Origin: Oribacterium sp. P6A1
GTDB taxonomy: Bacteria; Bacillota; Clostridia; Lachnospirales; Lachnospiraceae
Direction of reading: 5' to 3'
NCBI RefSeq assembly: GCF_000702885.1
Contig: NZ_JNKO01000012.1
Span: forward strand, 1-64,000
DNA length: 64,000 nt
Shown: one piece after another, positions 43,645 through 53,044 of the stretch
Layout of the letters: each line of letters opens with the position of its first letter
How positions within the stretch are numbered: the stretch's first letter is position 1
Translations under genes and position numbers: made by a program
Notes under the pieces: generated by a model
Seen by the model: only the letters and a program-made list of their open reading frames with translations
What the model was told of the DNA's origin: nothing
Databases searched by the model: none

Positions 43645-43798
43645 TGTGGCTTTATCCTTTCCCGAAATATTTAAACTAAAGCACGTTCTTAATCATATCG
43701 AATCCAAAAAGCTAAAATCTACCTATTCATTATTTTAATCACTGAATTTGTCCATTTTTTACTAAATTGGAATCCTTGTTTTCTAACCATCCCCGGAA

Positions 43799-46762
43799 TT
43801 ACCAATCCTGCAGCTCTTTTTCTTTTCCAAATGTCATTTCAAGAAGTTCTGCCGCGATATCTTTACTGCATACACGCATCAGATTATCTTCAATATCTTC
43901 TTTTGACAAAAGATTCATGCTCCCATACCATACTACTTCATTATCAATTATAGCGTAATGTTCACAGTTATCTTCTACAAGTTTAACTTCAAAACCGGCC
44001 TTTCTTAATCTCTCCATCAGCTCCATACGAACATCATCCCTGCCATATTTATATGAATCATAATGCCAGGTAACAACAGTAACCTTCACACCCGATTCCT
44101 GTCTAGGAGCCAGTTCTGAAATGATACGTTCCACTTTTTCTGTGTTTAGTCTTGGGCTTGATATGATAACATTCGTCTTTGCCTCAGCCATATCTCTCCA
44201 ATAAATATCTGCATATGTATATATATCGTAAATAGCATTTGTCTTCTGTTTTTCTCCATCACTGTTTACACAAAGTTCATATCCGATTTTCTTATATGCT
44301 TTAAGCCTCGCAGAGTACATCTTATCAAACTTAGGGATATGTCCATCTACATAATCATAAACGATAACATTTTCCTTACCTTCATAATCACGATTCAGGC
44401 GTCCCACGTATTGTTCAACGACATTTTCTCCTGATATAGGAGTCGCCATAAATAATGTATCAAGTCTGGGATAATCAAATCCCTCCCCTAACAAAGAACC
44501 TGTCCCAACCAGTATAAGACTTTCCGAATCATCTACTTCATTCAATTCTTCCGCCTGTTTTCTGCGAGCTTTTGTTCCATCCGAGCCTGTCAGTAAAATC
44601 AGCTTATCTGCATGGTTCTTGAGTCTCTCTGCCAATTTTATGGCATGATCCACATATTTTGTAAGCACAACCGGCGTCCTTCCGAGTTCGACACACTTTA
44701 CCACATCCCGAACAATCTGTTCATCACGTACGTCATTGTTCCTTATAAGTTCAAAGGCATCATTTCCATAAGGTGTATTTGATAAATGATGGGATTTTAC
44801 CGTTCTCGTAAAACGCGGATATACAAAATGACCGATATTCTGTTCTTCTGCCCTGTCTTTTGCTGTAAACCTATATCTTATAGGTCCAAGTAAAAACTCG
44901 TTTATTTTTTCTTTTCCATCTCCTCGCTTAGGAGTTGCCGTAACTCCATATACGTACTTTGCATCTATCTCCTGAAGAACTTCTATGGCACTGTCAGAAG
45001 CGGCATGATGACATTCATCAAAAAACACCTGAGAATACTCTTTTAGCATGGGATGAAATCCATCTTTCTTTTTTAAAGAACGAATCATAGCTACATCAAC
45101 TATACCTGTCAATGTATCATGTGCCCCCTGTAGATTTCCAATCAGTGATTTTCTTATTTTTGTTCGTCCGCCTTTTGTCTTATATTCAGGAAATTCTTCA
45201 TCTATTTCTAAAAATTCATCCAGCCTTTTGATCCACTGATTCATCAAAGCAGCCTTGTCTACAAGAATAAGCGTATTTACCCCTCTTTTTGCGATCATAT
45301 CACAACACACTACTGTCTTTCCGAAAGCAGTAGCCGCATGAAGAATGCCAATATCATTATTCAGCATTGTCTCAACAGCAGGAACTTGTGACTCTTTCAG
45401 TTTTCCTTTAAAAGCTACATTTATACTCCGACCGCAATATCTTTTATCATCAATATTATATTTTATTCCGGCATTATCAAATCGTTTTAATAACTCTTCC
45501 TTAATTCCCCGTGGCAATACAATATATTTTCCTTTATCATTTCCAAGATATAAGTATCTTGATTGATCATAGTTCGGCATATCCATAGCCTGATTTTTAA
45601 AATATTGCTTGTTGGAAAATGTCGCCAGTTGTCTTATCTGTCTCTTTAGCTTATTTGACATCAGTGAGGCATTAATATAAATCCGATCTGATAGTACGAT
45701 GTGAACATTACCCTTTACTTCATTGACATCAAAAGCTGAGTTCTTATCCCATGGCGTATCTTCACCTTCATTTTCATTTCCTTCAACGCTATACCACTGT
45801 GATATATAATCTTTTATCTCTTGCCGGGATATTCTCTTCAGTCCTCCCAAATATTGCAGCTGATCCCTGTAAGCATTCCAATTCTCATCAACAAAAGCAC
45901 TATTACCTGATCTTAAAGCCAGCCCCTGAAGAGGAAGTGCAATAACATTTCCCAAACCACCTTCCGGAAGCGCATCCTGAGTCGGTATCATTCGATCATA
46001 ATATCTGAATGATTTAAGATTGACTGATTCCGCACCTTTTTCCAATAATGCATATCCAAATCTTCTGGCTAGTCTCGCCGGAACCATGTCCTTAAAAAAT
46101 ATCCAAAGATGAGCGCCTTTTCCCGATCTTGACCTTTCTACCGCTGCATCAATGCCCAAATTAATACAGATTTGACGTAATGCATTTACTTCGTCTTTCC
46201 AATCATCGTCCACATTCGCAAAATCATTTTGTTCTGCCCCTTCCTTGTGATTATCAAAATCAAAAACAAGTAACTGACATGTATTATTTTCGAGCATTGG
46301 AAATATAGCAACTACATCATTGCCGTAAGGATCATTTCCACTTAAGTGTTCTAAAATCAATTTTATATCAAGTGACTTAAATGCTTGCATTTCACAATCC
46401 TTACACCTTATTTTATCCCTCTTTTGTATATGGCAATTTCGATCCCAGCGATTATGGCATTGAAGATAATATCCGGTTTTTCCAGTTTTAGGATTGCAAT
46501 ATCTAAGATCATATACATCCTTCCGCCCTCTGCAAAACTTAATAAAGAAATTATATGCATTCTTCTCTGTGATATTTATTTTATTTATACGAGCGCCCTG
46601 ATTCGGATCAAACTTTTCTGATTTACAAACATATTCAGCAGGAATTATATCTTCATACGAAATTCCGGCTTCCGAAAGTCGTTCCTTCAAAAGCCGGTTC
46701 TCATTCTCCAATTCTGATATCTTTTTCTTTAATAAGTTTATTTCATCTTCGGAAACATGCAT
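43799..46762 (-). CDS. TOTE-type primase-helicase with C-terminal PLD-like domain
   Basis: A 987-residue multi-domain protein. An N-terminal coiled coil (residues 5-35) precedes a Cys/His cluster (CHNRWDRNCHIQKRDKIRCKDC, in parts, about 105-130), then an archaeo-eukaryotic primase-like domain with the D-x-D LLVFDFDNHKEG (about 165) and His in SGKGAHLWIFF (about 215). The superfamily 2 helicase follows: Walker A ATAFGKT (about 479), DECHH (about 582), TATPKRGDG and a C-terminal lobe with GEGFDYPRLD and EQYVGRLNRD. The end is a phospholipase-D-like domain (VVWYGSMNLL, about 940), where the usual HxK appears as CEHYAIID. This architecture matches TOTE conflict-system proteins. The start is the ATG at 46762 with GAGG 8 bases upstream. 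Confidence 0.87.
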   Translation of the reverse strand: MHVSEDEINLLKKKISELENENRLLKERLSEAGISYEDIIPAEYVCKSEKFDPNQGARINKINITEKNAYNFFIKFCRGRKDVYDLRYCNPKTGKTGYYLQCHNRWDRNCHIQKRDKIRCKDCEMQAFKSLDIKLILEHLSGNDPYGNDVVAIFPMLENNTCQLLVFDFDNHKEGAEQNDFANVDDDWKDEVNALRQICINLGIDAAVERSRSGKGAHLWIFFKDMVPARLARRFGYALLEKGAESVNLKSFRYYDRMIPTQDALPEGGLGNVIALPLQGLALRSGNSAFVDENWNAYRDQLQYLGGLKRISRQEIKDYISQWYSVEGNENEGEDTPWDKNSAFDVNEVKGNVHIVLSDRIYINASLMSNKLKRQIRQLATFSNKQYFKNQAMDMPNYDQSRYLYLGNDKGKYIVLPRGIKEELLKRFDNAGIKYNIDDKRYCGRSINVAFKGKLKESQVPAVETMLNNDIGILHAATAFGKTVVCCDMIAKRGVNTLILVDKAALMNQWIKRLDEFLEIDEEFPEYKTKGGRTKIRKSLIGNLQGAHDTLTGIVDVAMIRSLKKKDGFHPMLKEYSQVFFDECHHAASDSAIEVLQEIDAKYVYGVTATPKRGDGKEKINEFLLGPIRYRFTAKDRAEEQNIGHFVYPRFTRTVKSHHLSNTPYGNDAFELIRNNDVRDEQIVRDVVKCVELGRTPVVLTKYVDHAIKLAERLKNHADKLILLTGSDGTKARRKQAEELNEVDDSESLILVGTGSLLGEGFDYPRLDTLFMATPISGENVVEQYVGRLNRDYEGKENVIVYDYVDGHIPKFDKMYSARLKAYKKIGYELCVNSDGEKQKTNAIYDIYTYADIYWRDMAEAKTNVIISSPRLNTEKVERIISELAPRQESGVKVTVVTWHYDSYKYGRDDVRMELMERLRKAGFEVKLVEDNCEHYAIIDNEVVWYGSMNLLSKEDIEDNLMRVCSKDIAAELLEMTFGKEKELQDW

Positions 46763-46798
46763 AGTGTAATCCTCATAAAGCATAGCGATTATATCTCA

Positions 46799-46991
46799 CG
46801 CCGTTCCTTCAAACAGTACCTTGTCACCTATTTCGACGCGCTTCACGCCCTGCTCTTTATTTTTATTGAAGTTAAAGCTCAGCATATATCCTGTATCAAA
46901 GTGCCAGTAATCAAGATACTCCCGTATCTGTTTCTCACCGTCGGCATTATATCTTTCACCTCGCCAGATTTTCATCTCAACAATGTACTAA
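46799..46991 (-). pseudogene. direct repeat copy 2: orphan C-terminal copy of the AAA/PD-(D/E)XK gene
   Basis: This stretch repeats the last ~65 codons of the AAA/PD-(D/E)XK gene (identity about 0.9 by eye), from the PD-(D/E)XK Lys region to the KVLFEGTV stop, but without the rest of that gene. It lies just upstream of the TOTE-type gene start. It is either the remnant of a second full copy or the mark of the recombination that placed the helicase here. Confidence 0.75.
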
Positions 46992-47013
46992 TAATTCTCT
47001 GCTGTACTCAGTA

Positions 47014-47342
47014 TCACTTAACAGTCTCAGCCATCATTTTTTTCTGTACTTCTTCGATTAGTTCCATGGGATATTTACAAAAAGACGCGATATCCTGAGG
47101 TGATTTTCCATCTTTAAGCATTTCTTCTATTTGCTCACGCTTATACATTTCCCTTCCGATATATTCATGCTCTCGATCTCTCATATTGATAACCATATAC
47201 TCAGTCCTCCACTTCTTATTGAGCCTTGCCATCTTTACTGCTTCATCTAGCTTCTTTACATATTCATCATCAACTGCTTTTCCTCTGTCTCAAGTCGTAA
47301 CTGACTTTCAATCAGTTCATTTTCAAGTATTAAATTGTCCAT
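47014..47342 (-). pseudogene. frameshifted Rpn-like PD-(D/E)XK C-terminal remnant
   Basis: The frame 47014-47232 encodes ARLNKKWRTEYMVINMRDREHEYIGREMY and a MLKDGKSPQDIASFCKYPMELIEEVQ tail (in parts), the usual C-terminal region of Rpn-family nucleases. Upstream the frame shifts: KKLDEAVK precedes it, and a separate frame from an ATG at 47342 reads MDNLILENELIESQLRLET. The N-terminal nuclease core is missing, so it is a decayed fragment. Confidence 0.65.
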
Positions 47343-47784
47343 ATATGATCCTTCATATACCTAAAGTATAGCATCAAAACAAATAGCATTTATTAAAATT
47401 TCATTTAACAAATACCTGACTGCAAAAAGCGGGATATCTTTAAAGATAAATAGATAAAAACATAGCCACAGAAACGGCTAACGCTTAACGCTCCAAGAGA
47501 AGGAGCTTTTTGAATATTCGTTTATATAGTAAGACCACATCATATGTCTGTCAATTCAAAGATTAAAAATCAGTTTTGTAAAATTCTATAGATGAGATTT
47601 TTTTATGATAGACATAATTCTATGAATTATCGTCATATCCTAATGTGTGCATAATCTGTTCTGAATATTATAAAACAATTTGAAGTGGTCGAACTTTTTT
47701 TTATAGCATGCAGAAAAATCATAGGGATACTTTGACTTTTTCTGCTCTGCAGGTTGATGAAAAATAATCACAAGGAGGTCATGA
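47343..47784. other. intergenic region upstream of the secreted protease pair
   Basis: About 440 AT-rich bases with no gene. It holds a small terminator-like hairpin (GCTCC/GGAGC at 47490-47506 followed by TTTTT), a likely promoter near 47680 and the strong ribosome site AAGGAGG before 47785. Confidence 0.5.
47680..47784 (+). promoter_or_regulatory. putative sigma-A promoter and ribosome site for the S41-like gene
   Basis: TTGAAG (47680-47685) and TATAGC (47702-47707) are spaced by 16 bases and resemble a vegetative promoter. AAGGAGG lies 6 bases ahead of the ATG at 47785. The next gene, 26 bases after this one ends, is probably in the same transcript. Confidence 0.4.
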
Positions 47785-49890
47785 ATGAGGCGAACAAAAC
47801 TCAATGGCATTTTAGCTTCGGTAATCACAGCAAGTATGATACTGACCGGCTGCAATGCTACTTCAACACCTGAGATCGGTTCAGGAGCAACCGATGAAAA
47901 GGCTGCAGTGGAAACCAAAGACGGAGAATCACTTGAAGATTCCCAAGGTGGAACCGCTACTAAAGAAACAAGTGAAACAGAAGCAGAAAAAGCTGTGGAA
48001 TCAGGCTCTTCTGAAACTGAAAAAGCCGGAGAATCAAGAGAGACCGATTCTAAGACAACCGAAAAATCAGCTTCTGATTCTGAAAAAAACGGGTCTGAAA
48101 AAAACGACGCAAATAGTTTTTCTGAAGCTGATAATGAAAAGTTAAGTGAATGGCTTGAAAGTGAGCTGACCAGACTAAAAGAAGGCGGACCTCTGGAAAA
48201 GGCATTTGAGCCTGGAGATCTTAAGACAAAGGATGTACCTATTTATTTCAATTCTGCCGAGTCCAAAGAGAATATAAGTCTCGCCTTCTTTGATCCTGAT
48301 GAGTCAGTGCCATACATCTCCCTCGAGGATGTTCCTATGGTGCTTGAGAATGCTTACCTTATACAGGCAAAGGACAAGGATTATAAGCTTACCTTCACCA
48401 GTGACGGCAGGACGGCAACATTGACAAGAGAAAGCGGAACCTGGATGAAGCTGGATTTCGATGAGAATACCATCACATTCCTGGATCATGACGATTTTCT
48501 GAAAGCTTCCAATATGGATTCACTGATGGATGTTGTATCTGAACGTGCATTGGCAAGTGAATCATCAAGAGACCTGTTTGAGCATACCGGTGATTCCTAT
48601 GAACGTTACGGAGATGTTCTTATACTTGATCTTGATGCTTATGGAATTGATCTTGTAAGAGACAAGGATAAATACTATATGCCACTTGCCATAATCAATG
48701 ATTTTATCCTTACCAGATTCTATATTCCGCTTGTTTATAATGGTAAGAGTGTAATTCTTTTTACTTATGGCGGACTTCAGAACAAGATTCTTTTCGAAAA
48801 TGGCGGATCTCAGAACGAGGAAGGAAGTCTCACTGATATAGGTGAACTGTATTATGCAGGCGATACAGGAGAGATAAGTCCTTCCATGGCAGTGTTTAAT
48901 TATAACGAACTGTGTATGATGCTGGATTATAATTATGGATTAAAAGAAACTCATGGAATCAGTTCTTTTGACCGTATATTCCTTCAGACAGGAACAAAAC
49001 TGCAGTTGTTAAACCCTGATCCGAAGGTCATTGACAGTGCACTTGCTGAATTTATCAATAAGAATCTGGATGACGGACACAGCGGATTCATTCTGCCATC
49101 ATATGAAAGCGGTGTAGATGCTGAAATCGAGAATAGTTACGGCAGCTCAATTGCGATAATGGTAGATGAAGTGCAACGCTTCGGTATTGCAAGGGCTGAA
49201 GCTTATCCTGATGGCTGTCCCGGATATGAGGAAGTTGGAAATACAGCCTATATCACTTTTGACGGATTCAAGCCTATTCCTGAAGATGCCGACTACTACA
49301 AGAATCCTCCTAAGGAAGCAGATCCCAATGATACAGTCGGTCTCATGCTGTATTCCTATGCGCAGATAACAAGAGACGGCAGTCCTGTAGAGAATGTTGT
49401 TCTTGATCTTTCAAACAACGGCGGCGGTGATTCCAATGCTGCAAGTTTTGTTCTGGGAACATTTTTAGGCACAGGAATGTACTCGATTCATAACACTATG
49501 ACAGGGGCTATGATGACTGACTATGTTCATGTGGATCTGAATCTTGATCATAAGTTTGACGAAAAGGATTCTCTTCAGGGATATAAGCTTTACTGCCTTG
49601 AATCCTTCAATAGTTTCTCATGCGGAAATCTTGTTCCAAGTGTTTTCAAGAATTCTCACAAGGTTACTCTTCTCGGACAGACCTCCGGCGGTGGTTCATG
49701 TATGGTACTGCCCTGTATGTCAGCTACCGGAACAGTTTTCCAGGTTTCAGGTCCTCTTCGTATGGCGTTTACGAAGAACGGAAGCTTCTATGACATCGAC
49801 CAGGGTGCCGAGCCTGATTTCTATATCGATGATGAGAAGAACTTCTACGACAGAAAGGCTCTTTCAGAGTATATAAATGGTCTTTTTTGA
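47785..49890 (+). CDS. lipoprotein with S41 (tail-specific) peptidase-like domain
   Basis: A 701-residue lipoprotein. The signal LNGILASVITASMILTGC gives a lipobox with Cys at residue 23. A Ser/Glu/Thr/Lys-rich stalk of about 90 residues follows (TDEKAAVETKDGESLEDS type), then a beta-rich middle domain, then an S41-like catalytic region: VVLDLSNNGGGDSNAASFVLG (about 538-558) and SFSCGNLVPSVFKN (about 611) with a candidate nucleophile Ser and LLGQTSGGGSC ahead of the C-terminus. It lacks an obvious PDZ domain. The strong ribosome site suggests high expression. A C11 peptidase gene follows. Confidence 0.8.
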   Translation: MRRTKLNGILASVITASMILTGCNATSTPEIGSGATDEKAAVETKDGESLEDSQGGTATKETSETEAEKAVESGSSETEKAGESRETDSKTTEKSASDSEKNGSEKNDANSFSEADNEKLSEWLESELTRLKEGGPLEKAFEPGDLKTKDVPIYFNSAESKENISLAFFDPDESVPYISLEDVPMVLENAYLIQAKDKDYKLTFTSDGRTATLTRESGTWMKLDFDENTITFLDHDDFLKASNMDSLMDVVSERALASESSRDLFEHTGDSYERYGDVLILDLDAYGIDLVRDKDKYYMPLAIINDFILTRFYIPLVYNGKSVILFTYGGLQNKILFENGGSQNEEGSLTDIGELYYAGDTGEISPSMAVFNYNELCMMLDYNYGLKETHGISSFDRIFLQTGTKLQLLNPDPKVIDSALAEFINKNLDDGHSGFILPSYESGVDAEIENSYGSSIAIMVDEVQRFGIARAEAYPDGCPGYEEVGNTAYITFDGFKPIPEDADYYKNPPKEADPNDTVGLMLYSYAQITRDGSPVENVVLDLSNNGGGDSNAASFVLGTFLGTGMYSIHNTMTGAMMTDYVHVDLNLDHKFDEKDSLQGYKLYCLESFNSFSCGNLVPSVFKNSHKVTLLGQTSGGGSCMVLPCMSATGTVFQVSGPLRMAFTKNGSFYDIDQGAEPDFYIDDEKNFYDRKALSEYINGLF

Positions 49891-49915
49891 TAACTCCAAC
49901 AAGAAAGGAGCGTAA

Positions 49916-52069
49916 ATGAAACGGCTTTCGAAAATCCTATGTCTCATATTTGCATTGTGCATCATAAGCAGTATAACGCTGTTTTTTGCCTATGCTTATA
50001 ATGGAAATAAAGAAACAGCACAGACTGAAGAAACAAAGGCTGAAGCTGTAACATCGGAAAAATCAGAAGTAAGGAAAACAAGCACCAAGGAAAAAACGGC
50101 TTCTCCCAGCGAACCTGCCAAAGCACAGGCTGAGTGGGATGTAATGCTCTATCTCTGCGGAACTGATCTGGAATCTGAAGGTGAAATGGCCACCAACAAC
50201 CTTGAGATGATCAAAAACACCATTCCCAACAGTTCGGTTAATGTTCTTATCCAGACAGGCGGCACAAAAGAATGGAAAGCAAAGGAACGCATAGGCCTAG
50301 ACATTGCAACAGACAAATTACAGCGCTGGAGCTATGGTGAAGATGGTTTCGTACTTGAGGATGAGCTGGAAAATGCCTCCATGTCCAAGTACACCACATT
50401 ATCAGACTTTATCAGCTGGAGTGCAGAGAACTTCCCTGCCAAGAAGCATCTTCTCATAATCTGGGATCATGGCGGAGGAAGCTCAGCAGGTCTCATAGTG
50501 GACGAATTACATGACCACTCAATCATGAGTCTTGAAGGGCTTGAAAGAGGCTTAAAGGATGCCGGCGTTCACTTTGATTTGTTCATGACAGATGCCTGCC
50601 TTATGGCATCACTTGAAACTGCGCAGGCAATTAAGCCTTATGCAGACTATTTTATTGCATCAGAAGAAGTACTTCCGGGATACGGCAGCAACTACGCAGA
50701 GTGGCTTCAGTCTCTATATGATGAACCTGAGTGCGACGCACCGCGTCTTGGTGCCAATATCTGTAATGCGACCCAGATCATGTACGCTGAGATGGCAGAT
50801 GACGGCAGTCTGAAAGGTCTTACATTCTCTACCATAGATCTAAGTAAGATAGGTCCTGTAGTTGAAGCTTTTGAAGCATATATGAAGGAAGTCATTGAAC
50901 TGATTCAGGATCCTGCTGCCTTCGGTCAATATCTTAATGCTGTAAGCAAAACAGACAGATATAGTGATCGTGATATGTGGGATCTGTATGACCTGGCGAG
51001 AAGAGGCAGAAATGGCGGCATATCGAAAGAAACCGTTCTGAAGCTTGAGAATGCTGTTGATGATGCTGTAATGACCTGTGTTCGCGGTTCCTACCACCCG
51101 TATTCTCACGGATTATCTGCATTCATCACCTACAACGGAAAGACAGAAAAGCTTGATCGTTTTGCCAGAACCTGCAAGAATCCATGGCAGATGGCTTTCC
51201 TTGATGCTGTAAGTCTGAAATGGGATGCTCCGGAATGGGCTTGTGAAGTTGCCGGAGAGATACCTCAGCTTAAGCCGGAACTTTATACAGTAAAATTTGA
51301 GACCGAAAATTCCGAAGATAACAGTCAGCATCTTATTCATATCTATTCCGGCATTGAAAGCGGCGGATCCATATGCTACGAAATCCAAAGCTTTGATGAA
51401 AATTTCCAGGAGTGGCATGCTCTCGGACAGAGTGAAGATCTGAAGTTCCTGGGTTATTCCGACAATACTCTTACATATACTGCGGATTTCACAGGAAAAT
51501 GGCCTGCAATAGGTGACAAGTTCTTACATGTGATCACTAAGGATATTCAGGGGAATACTGTTCTTATGCAGGCATCTGTACGACTCCCTGAGTTCAATCC
51601 AAACAAGATAATGAAGCTCAGGATCCTGGCAGAGTATCCAGAAGGTCTCACAAACGATATCAATGATGAACCTGATACAGCAACCGAAGATGAACATATA
51701 GTGAGATATCAGTTGGCCGGAATTTGGGACGGTTACGATTCTTCAACCGGTCTCTCGGATAGAAATACTTTTTCCATGACCGATATTCTTGGAGCACAGA
51801 TGGAAATATGCACTCCTGTATACAGTAATTTTTTGAAAAACATCGGTGATATGAGATACCAGGATCCGGTGGCGATAGACCTGAGTCTTGATGTTCAGGA
51901 TACCGTGCTTCCGAAAGGTAAGTACAGAATGCGCTATTCTATCTCTGATATGCTGGACAGAACCTATACCACAGAATTTGTAAACTTCACATGGGACGGA
52001 AATAAAGCAGTGTTTGAAGCTCCTGTTGAAACCGAGGAAGAAACCGATTCAAAATTTTATCTCAGGTAA
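49916..52069 (+). CDS. membrane-anchored clostripain-like (C11) peptidase
   Basis: A 717-residue peptidase with an N-terminal signal anchor (residues 7-27), a Lys/Glu/Thr-rich linker (30-72) and a C11 domain: VMLYLCGTDLESEGE, the catalytic His in IIWDHGGGSSAG (185) and the Cys in LFMTDACLMASLET (228). A long C-terminal extension of unknown fold (about 440-717) follows. It lies 25 bases downstream of the S41-like lipoprotein gene and is likely co-transcribed; both proteins are expected at the cell surface. Its 3' end overlaps the convergent cbiB gene by 13 bases. It is distantly related to the other C11 gene in the window, which has a Tyr-rich tail instead. Confidence 0.88.
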   Translation: MKRLSKILCLIFALCIISSITLFFAYAYNGNKETAQTEETKAEAVTSEKSEVRKTSTKEKTASPSEPAKAQAEWDVMLYLCGTDLESEGEMATNNLEMIKNTIPNSSVNVLIQTGGTKEWKAKERIGLDIATDKLQRWSYGEDGFVLEDELENASMSKYTTLSDFISWSAENFPAKKHLLIIWDHGGGSSAGLIVDELHDHSIMSLEGLERGLKDAGVHFDLFMTDACLMASLETAQAIKPYADYFIASEEVLPGYGSNYAEWLQSLYDEPECDAPRLGANICNATQIMYAEMADDGSLKGLTFSTIDLSKIGPVVEAFEAYMKEVIELIQDPAAFGQYLNAVSKTDRYSDRDMWDLYDLARRGRNGGISKETVLKLENAVDDAVMTCVRGSYHPYSHGLSAFITYNGKTEKLDRFARTCKNPWQMAFLDAVSLKWDAPEWACEVAGEIPQLKPELYTVKFETENSEDNSQHLIHIYSGIESGGSICYEIQSFDENFQEWHALGQSEDLKFLGYSDNTLTYTADFTGKWPAIGDKFLHVITKDIQGNTVLMQASVRLPEFNPNKIMKLRILAEYPEGLTNDINDEPDTATEDEHIVRYQLAGIWDGYDSSTGLSDRNTFSMTDILGAQMEICTPVYSNFLKNIGDMRYQDPVAIDLSLDVQDTVLPKGKYRMRYSISDMLDRTYTTEFVNFTWDGNKAVFEAPVETEEETDSKFYLR

Positions 52070-53040
52070 AGGAATTTAATGATAAGTATCCCGACTATAT
52101 AGATCATAAACACCGAAAGATACATCACCCTGTTTGCGGTCTCTATGTCTTTTGGCTCAATCTCACGAAGCTTATCTCCTATTTCGGATTTCTTCACAAG
52201 CTTTCCGAAGTACCATGCGTCACCTAAAAGAGTCACACCCAAAGCTCCGGACATGACTGCCTCAGTCTGTCCGGAGTTTGGGCTTGTGGACTTCTTTGCA
52301 TCTCTCATCCAGATTTTAAAGGCATTCTTCCAGTTAAGATTCAAAAATGCTGCCGCAATGACCATAAAAAGCGCTGTCACTCTAGCCGGAATAAAATTCA
52401 AAACATCATCAAGTCTTGCAGCGGCTGTTCCGAAATATCGATATTTTTCGTTTTTATATCCTATCATGGAATCCATGGTATTTACTGCTTTATAAAACCA
52501 GCCGCCGGCAACTCCGAAAACCATCATAAAAAGAAGGGGTGCCACAACACCGTCGGAGGCATTTTCAGCCACCGTCTCCACTGCGGCCTTTGCGATTCCC
52601 GATTCATTAAGACGCTTTGTGTCTCTTCCGACTATCATGGAAACCGCTTCTCTTGCGCCCTTTATATCCTTTCTCTGAAGCGCCCTGAACACCTTCATTG
52701 ATTCAACCTTCAGCTGTTTCATGGCAAGCATCTGATAGGCAAGAAATGCACTTAGGGCCCATGATATGGTCTCACCGAACATTCGGCTGATATAAATGAC
52801 CACAAGAGGTATCATTGTAAATACCAAAAGCATTATCACCACAAGTATCCCTCCGGCTATCCGCTTCTTTACCTTGTCTTCCTCTGCAGCTTCAGAAATG
52901 TTAAGCACTTTTCTGAGAAAACTATCCAGCCACTCTATCGCCCGTCCCATGGCCATAACCGGATGAAACCAGTTGTGGGGGTCTCCGAAAACCAGATCAA
53001 GTATCAGTGCCATGATAAGTATCATTATTCTTTCGTACAT
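52057..53040 (-). CDS. cbiB: adenosylcobinamide-phosphate synthase
   Basis: A 327-residue integral membrane enzyme that joins aminopropanol phosphate to adenosylcobyric acid. Diagnostic stretches are LILDLVFGDPHNWFHPVMAMGRAIEWL, in parts, near the N-terminus, and the GIAKAAVETVAENASDGVVAPLLF core (about 143-165). Several membrane helices are evident. It carries no hydrophilic insertion, unlike the soluble cob enzymes of this window. The cobC-like gene ends 4 bases before this gene starts, so translation is coupled. Its 3' end overlaps the convergent C11 gene. Confidence 0.95.
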   Translation of the reverse strand: MYERIMILIMALILDLVFGDPHNWFHPVMAMGRAIEWLDSFLRKVLNISEAAEEDKVKKRIAGGILVVIMLLVFTMIPLVVIYISRMFGETISWALSAFLAYQMLAMKQLKVESMKVFRALQRKDIKGAREAVSMIVGRDTKRLNESGIAKAAVETVAENASDGVVAPLLFMMVFGVAGGWFYKAVNTMDSMIGYKNEKYRYFGTAAARLDDVLNFIPARVTALFMVIAAAFLNLNWKNAFKIWMRDAKKSTSPNSGQTEAVMSGALGVTLLGDAWYFGKLVKKSEIGDKLREIEPKDIETANRVMYLSVFMIYIVGILIIKFLYLR

Positions 53041-53044
53041 TTTG

